Source: Arsenicibacter sp965247375
GTDB taxonomy: Bacteria > Bacteroidota > Bacteroidia > Cytophagales > Spirosomataceae
Assembly (NCBI GenBank): GCA_965247375.1
Contig: CBDFHU010000108.1
Location: forward strand, 11,648 to 75,647
Direction: 5' to 3'
Length of the DNA: 64,000 bases
The notes beneath the pieces were generated by a model. The model was not told the origin of the DNA. It searched no databases and saw nothing but the letters and a program-made list of their open reading frames with translations. Positions 23,828-31,188 of this stretch are shown one piece after another. Position 1 is the stretch's first letter, and each line of letters begins with the position of its first letter. Position numbers and translations under genes: made by a program.

Positions 23828-25027
23828 TTATAAGATTACCTGTTGCTGTATGAAGCTATTCGCCATCCTGCGAGGATAATAGGTCAGGCTTTCGATTATA
23901 TTGTTACCGTCGAAATTCAGGGTTGTTAGTCCTGTCGGCATTGCGCCGCTAGCCGACGTACTCAGGTTGCTATTTGCGGACGAACACCCGGCAAAATTGC
24001 CCGCACGTAGAGCAAGTGCAACCTTCGTACGCCCCGTATTAGCCAACACACCGGTAAACTGAAACTGCTGTACACCGCCAACAACCACGGCCTGCCGGGC
24101 CTGGGTGCCCGCGATAATTGCATACTGCTGGATGGTGTTATTCGTTGTTCCGTCCGAGAATCTGTACAGCTCCCCGGTAACGGACTGATCAGCAACGCGC
24201 CGATAGGTACAGACGACTGTACCCTCTGCCTGATTATACCATGCGTCAATTGTGCGGGTGATAATGTCTGCGTTGCGGGGAACGGCGGTGTTAGTTGTCG
24301 GAATACGGGATGTTGCGAATGCGCCCGGTTCGAACTGCATACAGGTCATATACACAGAATCGCTGGGATTGCTACTTGCGAAAGCTGTTCCGCCTGGCCC
24401 GAAATTCACACTTAGCGACGTTGTGGTTGCTGTATAGGTAGCCTCGCAGAGATACCTGTTATCGCCAAGATACCGGATTCTCGCCGTTATTCCGGCCGAC
24501 GTAATTGCAATGCTGCCGGAACCAGTCAGGTTGAATATAGCATTATAGTTACCACCCTCGCTGACTACAATTGCCGCATAGTTTGTACTGCCCGGCTGAA
24601 AAATACAGGATGCTGTGTATGTTGTACCTGCTACAACTATAGGGGTCTGCCTGGCTCGTGTCCAGTTTACGCTACCCGTATTGTTGGTTAATTTCCATAC
24701 CGTTATACCTGCCCCTACGTTAGTAAGAGAAGATACCTCAAGCAGCCCATTAAGCTTTGCCCAGTTATTGCTGTCAATTTGCTGGGAATAGGTGAACATG
24801 TTCGTTCTGTTCTCCTCCCGCATTACACCAAGACAAGCCAGTGTGACCGGGTCGTAAGTGAAACGGGGCACATTCGCGGGAACTGTCTCAATAAGCCCTG
24901 AGCTGTTCACCCGCGTCGCAATGCTGTTGCGCGTAAACGTAAGCCCTGAAGGCATTACCCCTTTGGTAAAATCCAGAAACAGCGACGGCGTGAACTGACC
25001 GACAACGCCTTGTAAGTTCCGTATCAT
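23828..25027 (-). CDS. Receptor-binding-type fibre protein (head-spike fibre-like domain)
   Basis: The protein has 399 residues. The segment LTFTRNSIATRVNSSGLIETVPANVPRFTYDPVT is the signature seen in phage spike/fibre proteins of the head-spike-fibre-domain type. The middle part (SNNWAKLNGLLEVSSLTNVGAGITVWKL onwards) reads like a carbohydrate-binding jelly-roll fold, and the C-terminal third is like a concanavalin-type lectin domain. It probably contributes to binding a host surface polysaccharide. It follows the coiled-coil fibre gene by 3 bp. Confidence 0.65.
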   Translation of the reverse strand: MIRNLQGVVGQFTPSLFLDFTKGVMPSGLTFTRNSIATRVNSSGLIETVPANVPRFTYDPVTLACLGVMREENRTNMFTYSQQIDSNNWAKLNGLLEVSSLTNVGAGITVWKLTNNTGSVNWTRARQTPIVVAGTTYTASCIFQPGSTNYAAIVVSEGGNYNAIFNLTGSGSIAITSAGITARIRYLGDNRYLCEATYTATTTSLSVNFGPGGTAFASSNPSDSVYMTCMQFEPGAFATSRIPTTNTAVPRNADIITRTIDAWYNQAEGTVVCTYRRVADQSVTGELYRFSDGTTNNTIQQYAIIAGTQARQAVVVGGVQQFQFTGVLANTGRTKVALALRAGNFAGCSSANSNLSTSASGAMPTGLTTLNFDGNNIIESLTYYPRRMANSFIQQQVIL

Positions 25028-25030
25028 AGC

Positions 25031-26419
25031 TTACATTTTTGCGTATGTCCCGTCAATCGTGCCGTCATTGTTCGCCACCAGCGCAACAATGGTTACGCCG
25101 CCCGCCGTCAGGTTTATGTCCGGAGCCGCCCCGCCCGGCCATTTCACCGAAGCGGGAAATGTCGGCACGAAGCCACCCGCCCCCGTCTGCACCAGCCGCA
25201 GCCAAACCGCCCGCCCGTCCGCAATCCCGTTGATCGTGAACGTTGTATTGCCGTTGAGGTTGAGGTAATGAAACTGATTGTCTTTCAGGGCCATGTTGAT
25301 AGTATAGGCCGTATTGACGTTGCTCCCCGGCCTTGCAACGTAGTTCGTTGCGGCTGCTATCGCTGCATCACGCGCCGCTATAGCGTCCGCCTTTGCCTGT
25401 AGCGCGTCGGCTTTGGCTAATAGTGTATCGGCCTTTGCCTGTAGCGCGTCGGCTTTCGCCTGTAAGGCGTCCGCTCTGGCTGTAACCGCGTCATTCTTCG
25501 CCGTAGTTGCGTCGTTCTTTGCGGTAACAGCATCATTTTTGGCGGTGGTCGCGTCATTTTTGGCCGTTACGGCCGTGTCTCTTGACACTAACAGGACCGT
25601 ATTAATGCCGTCAATCTCGGTTTTTGTGGTGTCAATTGCGGCCTTAATTATGTCAATTGCCGCTTTGACCTGCTCAATGATGGCACGCTGCTGACTCACG
25701 AAAATAGCGTGGTTATTCACGTCTCCGGAGTCCTGAGCGACAAAAGCCGCATTCTGGCTTACCTCTGCCCGTTTTGCTTCAATTTCGGCTTGTGCGGCCT
25801 GAATTGTGGCAAGTTTCTGGTTAATAGTTACCAGAATATTAGCTGAAGCACTTGCAGAACTATTCGCCGACGTTTCGCTATTTGCAGCGCTTTCGGCATC
25901 CTGAGCGACCGCATTACGCAACGCCTGAACGTCCGTTTTTAACGTGTTCAGAAGTACGCTAATAGCCTGAATAGCCAGCAAAATATCTTGAGCCTCATTC
26001 GCTGCCGTTTCGGCCCGCTCCGTGAACTCAGATTCAGGGAACAGAATATTAAGTATTACACCCTCTTCGTTGACTTCAACGCCAAAACTTGTGCCGTCCG
26101 GATTAGCCGGAACAGGGAGCCGGGCTAAATCTATTTCCTGTGTCATTTTCACGCCACCCGCAAAAATGTACTGAAGCGTAACGGGCACTATTACCCGCGA
26201 AAGCTGACCGCCTGCAAAGTCGATTAGTAACGAGTTCCCTTCAGTATTTACTACGGGCCGGAACCCATGTGATAGCTGGTTTTCGTTACGCGTATCTACA
26301 ATCTTTGCGGTTGCGCCTGTTGGCAACAGCGAAAAATCAACCCGTATACGCAAAGGATTTGCCGGGTAATGTTCAATTTTCGGGAGCGCGAAAGGTTGAT
26401 TTTTTACTGTTTTTACCAT
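25031..26419 (-). CDS. Tail fibre with Ala-rich heptad coiled coil
   Basis: The protein has 462 residues. The N-terminal 130 residues resemble a BppU-like baseplate attachment domain (PLRIRVDFSLLPTGATAKIVD). From about 140 to 350 the protein is a coiled coil; residues about 285-350 are strict 7-residue repeats (KNDATTA, KNDAVTA, KADALQA), encoded by imperfect 21-bp tandem repeats at about 25380-25570. The last 100 residues form a small beta tip domain (NLNGNTTFTINGIADGRAVWLRLVQTG), frequent at fibre ends. The repeats are likely to be length-variable in relatives. A trimeric fibre is inferred. Confidence 0.72.
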   Translation of the reverse strand: MVKTVKNQPFALPKIEHYPANPLRIRVDFSLLPTGATAKIVDTRNENQLSHGFRPVVNTEGNSLLIDFAGGQLSRVIVPVTLQYIFAGGVKMTQEIDLARLPVPANPDGTSFGVEVNEEGVILNILFPESEFTERAETAANEAQDILLAIQAISVLLNTLKTDVQALRNAVAQDAESAANSETSANSSASASANILVTINQKLATIQAAQAEIEAKRAEVSQNAAFVAQDSGDVNNHAIFVSQQRAIIEQVKAAIDIIKAAIDTTKTEIDGINTVLLVSRDTAVTAKNDATTAKNDAVTAKNDATTAKNDAVTARADALQAKADALQAKADTLLAKADALQAKADAIAARDAAIAAATNYVARPGSNVNTAYTINMALKDNQFHYLNLNGNTTFTINGIADGRAVWLRLVQTGAGGFVPTFPASVKWPGGAAPDINLTAGGVTIVALVANNDGTIDGTYAKM

Positions 26420-26461
26420 TTTCTTTATGCGCTTTTTTAGCCGACTAGTTACAACAGAAAA

Positions 26462-26476
26462 GGGGCTTTTGGCCCC
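26462..26476 (-). terminator. Short terminator after the spike gene
   Basis: GGGGC (26462-26466) and GCCCC (26472-26476) form a 5-bp GC stem with loop TTTTG. On the minus strand it is followed by TTTTCTG. It may reduce transcription from the spike into the downstream fibre genes. Confidence 0.5.
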
Positions 26477-26503
26477 CTCCTGTAACGAAAACGGTGTTAA
26501 TTA

Positions 26504-29392
26504 TCACTGCCTTACTAGCTGGTTTGTATTGGTATCGAACCGGACCGCCCTTTGTGTTGTGGCATTGAAGGAGCCAACCACCGGCACATTATCACGGCGC
26601 AAATAAAGCTGATCGAAAACCCGACGAAGCACTTTTATAAGCTCATCGACAGAAAGCAAGTACTCTCTTTGTGTTTCGTCGTTTTCGAACTTAAGCTTTG
26701 AAGAGCCGGTAATAACAGACTCCAATACCGTCTCAAGGTCCCTGCGAAGCTTGTAAGGCGTACCGGTTGGCCCCTTAGCAACAACCTGTAGATTGTCGCT
26801 TGTATCCAGCATTACGCCAAATTCATTATCCTGCAAGTAATCTATATTAGAAAGCATTCTTGCCCCGATACGTTGCCAGTTCGACCAAGGGCCGTTTTCG
26901 ACCCTTGCCCGGCTAATCATCAGCGTATTGTCTTCGCTTGTCATTACCTGAAGTTCACGTTTTGCCCCGTTTGCGCCCGCATAAACCTTATTCTCAAGGT
27001 GCCAGAGGCTCTTGCCGAAAATGCTAACACTTACAAAGTAGTTGCTATTGTCCTGCAAATCCTCCAGCGTTTCAGTATATCGGGTTGGACCGATAATTTG
27101 CATCCAGGGTGTCCAAGGCTGATCATTTACTATCTGACACTGAAGCACAATGTTATAGAACAGGTTACGCGCTTCAAGTATTTCGTAGTTACCTCCCTGC
27201 TGTCCTGTATAGCGCTCCTTTACCTCCAGAATCCACATTTGTTTATTCTCATCGAACGGCAAGGGGTGTATATTCTGAATCAACAAATATTTTACACCAG
27301 TCAACAGGTTATCCTTTGTGTCTGTAAGGTGATATATAGGCACATAATTCATTTCCTGTATGCCTATATCTGTGTTTCTGAACTCAAGGCGTTCACCCGG
27401 CAAAAGTGTAATATCCTTTTTTTGCCGAAGCGGCATAAAATCGGGGTGGTAAATGAATTTTACGGGCACCTCTGTTTCTATGTAGAAATTTTGGGCGTAA
27501 CGTGCTGCAATGCCCCCAATGTCGCCCGAAAACTCTCCCGGTATTTCAACAGGGTTAAGGGGGTCCGTCTGATCTATGCCCGCAACAATATTTTTCCTAA
27601 TAAGTATTCTTTCTGCCCAAGTCCATTGAACATCTAAAATATAGATACTTGGATTTGAAAGAATTACATTGCCCAGGCTATCCCTTGTTGCATTGGGGTC
27701 ATTCGCATTAATACCGGTTTTCACAAAAACAATTTCGCCCCTTGCCGGTGCAGATGTCATCGTTACGTCTCCGGTTCTTGCACCTAATTCGGCACCCTCG
27801 CTAAGTCTAGGCAAAACAACTTTTCGCCATTGCAGGGGTATTACAGGGTCGTTATTCTCATCGACTACCGGAATGGTATCTACAACCATTTCGTTTTTCA
27901 TTTTCACCGTACAGCCCCCTAAATCGGTTTCTCCCGGCATGTTGTCCAGAATCTTGTTTTGGGCAACGTTCCGGAGCGGTTTCGCAAAATTTACGCGCCT
28001 GTTCCCCTCTATTTCGCAATCAACGACATTATCCTGAATCCATGCAAAGGGCTTACCCCCGCCTGCTTTGCCCACAAAAAGATTATCCCGTATAATATTC
28101 GAAACGGCAAGTTCTATGCGGTTTAAAACCGGGATATAACCGCCCGAAATGATAATGCCATAAGGGTCTTTCAGCGTGTCCGGCCCGCCCTGATAATAGC
28201 AGGAATTGCCCATTACTTTCCAGTCAGAGGCTGATATATTAAGATAGATGTATGCAGCAATGCCGGGGCCGTTATGGCCGGTATTGTACATAAGATTGTC
28301 TTTAATCCAGCCTTGCCGCATCTGCTCAACGTATACGTTGAACCGTTCACATGCCATGTGGTTGTTAAGGATATGCCACCCAGGAGCGCCGTATGTATCC
28401 CCGATAAGCCGGATATTATCACGGCCTGAAACCAACGTACAATTAGTAATTTTCAATCCCTCCTGACCATATGGGAAATTACCCGGGAAGGGAATAGGAT
28501 TTTTTACAAGTATGTGCGTTTCGACTTCATGTATTTTGCAATCGCGGATATGGCACTCATAGCCCCCCCGTACTGACTCAATGTACACGCCCGCATTCCC
28601 CCGGTATGTACCATCCTGATTTTTGTAACCACCGCACTGCATATGTACCCATGCAATGTTGGCATAATTAGGGTTGTACAGCTTCAGCCCGTATTGGGTT
28701 CCGTGGTCCCAGGGGCGTGAACTCGTGAATGCGTTCATGCCGAAAAAGTGCAGGTCTTCAACGTCAATATTTTGCCGGGACAAGATGAAATCTATATCAC
28801 TTGGCAGGCTGACCGCAAAACCGGATATGGTCATATACTCCCCGTAGCTGAACTTAGCGGCCATTTGTACCGCGAATTGACGAAGGCAGCACTTGTTTTT
28901 CCCCGTTGAGATATTGAAATCAGGGCCTTGCCCCCAAGTCGTATCGGGGCCGGTATGGTCTGCATTCCACTTATTCGGATAAACGCGGAGAATGCTATCT
29001 TCGCCCTGACCCTGAATGTTGATATTCTTCCCGTAGGTTTTAATCTGCCGGTTTACGGGTATAATAGCATCCGGTAACTCTACCGGACCCGAAACAAAAG
29101 CCTCTTCTAAAAGTCTGGTATTTTCGGTTACTTTTTTCAGGAAATCAGGCTCAAGGTAATAATAAGGGTTATTACGTTTTGTCGCCATTTCCCCCACGCC
29201 GGAAAAGCCAAGTTCGGCCAAAATCTGATCTTCGGTCTTAACCCCGAATTGTTCAACCATCCGTCGCCGTGGGTATGCCCGCCGTGTAAGGTCGTTGATA
29301 ACGGCATAGGCTAATTTCTTAGGGCTATTAAGAAGCCCCGGCAAATGTTGCCGGAGTTCCTTAATAGCTGAAACCATTTGTTCAGTTGTCAT
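26504..29392 (-). CDS. Tail spike, right-handed beta-helix (pectate-lyase-like fold)
   Basis: The protein has 962 residues. The region of about 110-470 has the short repeating strands and Asn-rich turns of a right-handed parallel beta-helix (TYGKNINIQGQGEDSILRV; HIRDCKIHEVETHILVKN; GLKITNCTLVSGRDNIRLIG; SDWKVMGNSCYYQGG). Such spikes bind and usually cleave exopolysaccharide or capsule. The first 70 residues are helical and may attach the spike to the tail. The C-terminal half has at least two further beta domains and a short coiled segment before the tip. Catalytic residues cannot be named from sequence. Its neighbours are two other large fibre proteins, so this phage carries a rich adhesion set. 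Confidence 0.72.
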   Translation of the reverse strand: MTTEQMVSAIKELRQHLPGLLNSPKKLAYAVINDLTRRAYPRRRMVEQFGVKTEDQILAELGFSGVGEMATKRNNPYYYLEPDFLKKVTENTRLLEEAFVSGPVELPDAIIPVNRQIKTYGKNINIQGQGEDSILRVYPNKWNADHTGPDTTWGQGPDFNISTGKNKCCLRQFAVQMAAKFSYGEYMTISGFAVSLPSDIDFILSRQNIDVEDLHFFGMNAFTSSRPWDHGTQYGLKLYNPNYANIAWVHMQCGGYKNQDGTYRGNAGVYIESVRGGYECHIRDCKIHEVETHILVKNPIPFPGNFPYGQEGLKITNCTLVSGRDNIRLIGDTYGAPGWHILNNHMACERFNVYVEQMRQGWIKDNLMYNTGHNGPGIAAYIYLNISASDWKVMGNSCYYQGGPDTLKDPYGIIISGGYIPVLNRIELAVSNIIRDNLFVGKAGGGKPFAWIQDNVVDCEIEGNRRVNFAKPLRNVAQNKILDNMPGETDLGGCTVKMKNEMVVDTIPVVDENNDPVIPLQWRKVVLPRLSEGAELGARTGDVTMTSAPARGEIVFVKTGINANDPNATRDSLGNVILSNPSIYILDVQWTWAERILIRKNIVAGIDQTDPLNPVEIPGEFSGDIGGIAARYAQNFYIETEVPVKFIYHPDFMPLRQKKDITLLPGERLEFRNTDIGIQEMNYVPIYHLTDTKDNLLTGVKYLLIQNIHPLPFDENKQMWILEVKERYTGQQGGNYEILEARNLFYNIVLQCQIVNDQPWTPWMQIIGPTRYTETLEDLQDNSNYFVSVSIFGKSLWHLENKVYAGANGAKRELQVMTSEDNTLMISRARVENGPWSNWQRIGARMLSNIDYLQDNEFGVMLDTSDNLQVVAKGPTGTPYKLRRDLETVLESVITGSSKLKFENDETQREYLLSVDELIKVLRRVFDQLYLRRDNVPVVGSFNATTQRAVRFDTNTNQLVRQ

Positions 29393-29397
29393 TAAAC

Positions 29398-30966
29398 TTA
29401 TACAGTTTCGTTAAATACCATTAGCTCATCTCCTTTCACGATGTAAGGGCCAAATTCCCGCCCGTTAGGCATCTTGAGCATGTACTTTTCCATGCCGTCT
29501 AAAACGGGGTGGTACAGAGCAAAAGAATTATGCTCCTGATTAGCTACAACTTTTTGCCGGCCGATGACACAAAGCCCGCCCGGTGTTTGTCCGGGTTCGT
29601 CGCCATTAGGGCCGTCGTTTGCCGCCGCCCAATCCAGAACTGTAGACCCGTTGCCATACGCTACTGTATAAGGCTCGTTTACGTCAATCCAACCACCGGA
29701 GGTTAATTTTGCAACCCGCTTGTAACGTAAGTCCTGAAAGTCAACGCCTTCTGTTTTTACGGTTGAATTGTAGTACTCTTTCGCTCGGACTGGTATATCC
29801 ATGTAACCCATAGGACTTTCAGGGTAATTTTTCCCCGCTACATAAGGAGCACTTGCGCCGCTGCCAGCATTAGGAATGAATGCTACATAGTTAGCGCGGT
29901 CCTGTGTTGGTTCCGGATTTGGCTCTGACATATAGGCCGGATCGGTCCCGAATATTTCGCTGTTTTCCCAATTCCATACAGATGCTTTTGTTGCGAACGC
30001 AAAAAAGCAAATAGCCTCTAACAGGTTGTGCGAAAATTGGGGGTGCTCTGTCGTAATTACCTTACCGTTAAGTACGTCACGAACGTACCTGAACCCGTTA
30101 TGCAGCGCCCAAGGCTTGCCGGGCAACTGTTCTACCTTGCTCCAGAAATGCAGACATACACCGCCCGCTATAGTGCCGTCTGGCTGCGTTTGCGCGAATG
30201 CACAAACCCGAAGCGCAAAAAGTACACGATAGAAAATAGTTGCAGATATGAAGTCTTCAGCGTAAAGCTTCACATCATGCACCATGCCAAAGTTAGTATC
30301 ATAGCCTAACTGAAGGAAGGCGCAACTTTGGCGGGCTAAATTCCGGTCTACAAGTAGGTTTCTGAACCGGCTATCTGTCGGGCTATAATGCACCCCGTCA
30401 ACCCTCCAGCCGAATTTAACCTTGTGCCAAAATGTATGAAACCCCCCATAGGTGGTTTTGTAATACATTTTTCGGCCTTCTTGTGCGTAACGCTCTTTAA
30501 GTCTGAATGCAATACCCTGCTCAAAGTCTGTTACGTGGTCTCCTGTAGTAACAGCAGGCGGGTTTAAATCCCTGAGCTTACCCTCTCCGATAAATTCAGT
30601 GCCGATTGCGCCATAAAGAGCTATATAATTAGCCAGTTTCCGGCCATGCTCGTAGTTAAGCACTTGCCCTAAAGACCACCCTATTTGACTTTGAAAAGCT
30701 AATAGGATCGCATAAATATCATTACCGATTAACCAAGCCGCTTCACTCGTAAGCGGTACTTTATTAGCCTCAACGACGTTTATATCTGGCTTGGCGATGA
30801 AATCACAACCGCCCCGGCTAACAAGGTCTGCCGGATTTGACACTTTAAAAACTTGGTGCTGTATCAGCAAAACCCCATCGACCGAACGGGGCACTTTAGG
30901 TTTATTTGGCCAACCGGCCACCCAAGCAAGGGTATTAAGGCCGGTTGGTTTCGCTACTTGTGGCAT
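29398..30966 (-). CDS. Unrecognised 522-residue tail-region protein
   Basis: No known family was recognised. The protein is soluble and aromatic-rich with no signal peptide. Visible landmarks are SQIGWSLGQVLNYEHGRKLA, TTYGGFHTFWHKVKFGWRVDG and ISATIFYRVLFALRVCAFAQ. The C-terminal 110 residues look like a separate beta domain. The gene overlaps the next one upstream by one base and is followed by the spike gene 6 bp later, so it belongs to the fibre block. It could be a chaperone, a fibre or an enzyme acting on surface glycans; none can be favoured from sequence alone. Confidence 0.55.
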   Translation of the reverse strand: MPQVAKPTGLNTLAWVAGWPNKPKVPRSVDGVLLIQHQVFKVSNPADLVSRGGCDFIAKPDINVVEANKVPLTSEAAWLIGNDIYAILLAFQSQIGWSLGQVLNYEHGRKLANYIALYGAIGTEFIGEGKLRDLNPPAVTTGDHVTDFEQGIAFRLKERYAQEGRKMYYKTTYGGFHTFWHKVKFGWRVDGVHYSPTDSRFRNLLVDRNLARQSCAFLQLGYDTNFGMVHDVKLYAEDFISATIFYRVLFALRVCAFAQTQPDGTIAGGVCLHFWSKVEQLPGKPWALHNGFRYVRDVLNGKVITTEHPQFSHNLLEAICFFAFATKASVWNWENSEIFGTDPAYMSEPNPEPTQDRANYVAFIPNAGSGASAPYVAGKNYPESPMGYMDIPVRAKEYYNSTVKTEGVDFQDLRYKRVAKLTSGGWIDVNEPYTVAYGNGSTVLDWAAANDGPNGDEPGQTPGGLCVIGRQKVVANQEHNSFALYHPVLDGMEKYMLKMPNGREFGPYIVKGDELMVFNETV

Positions 30967-31184
30967 TATTCGAACAGATTTAGGGCGTTTTCTACGTCTT
31001 TTTTAGTCTCAACAGGCACCGTCTGAACGGCTTCAGCAGCACTTTTTTGCGCGAAAATTTGCGGACTTTGGTACAGGTTGGCAGTAAAAAACGGCCATTC
31101 TCCTTTACGATACAGGCCGGGAACCGCCCTAACAGGCTCAAAACCGTTCTGCTCTAACGCGTCTTTAAATTGTTTTATGGTCAT
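30966..31184 (-). CDS. Small protein of the fibre block
   Basis: The protein has 72 residues, soluble. It begins MTIKQFKDALEQNGFEPVRAVPGLYRKG and ends in an acidic helix (DVENALNLFE). It is squeezed between two large fibre genes, with 4 bp to the upstream stop and a one-base overlap downstream. It may be an assembly factor for the adjacent fibres. No family was recognised. Confidence 0.5.
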   Translation of the reverse strand: MTIKQFKDALEQNGFEPVRAVPGLYRKGEWPFFTANLYQSPQIFAQKSAAEAVQTVPVETKKDVENALNLFE

Positions 31185-31188
31185 TTCT

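Noticed and set aside
26873..27637. 254-codon plus-strand frame inside the spike gene
   Set aside because: Shadow of the beta-helix spike; composition and lack of start context do not support coding.
23828..30966. Diversity-generating retroelement acting on the fibre genes
   Set aside because: No reverse transcriptase gene and no template/variable repeat pair were found in the window.
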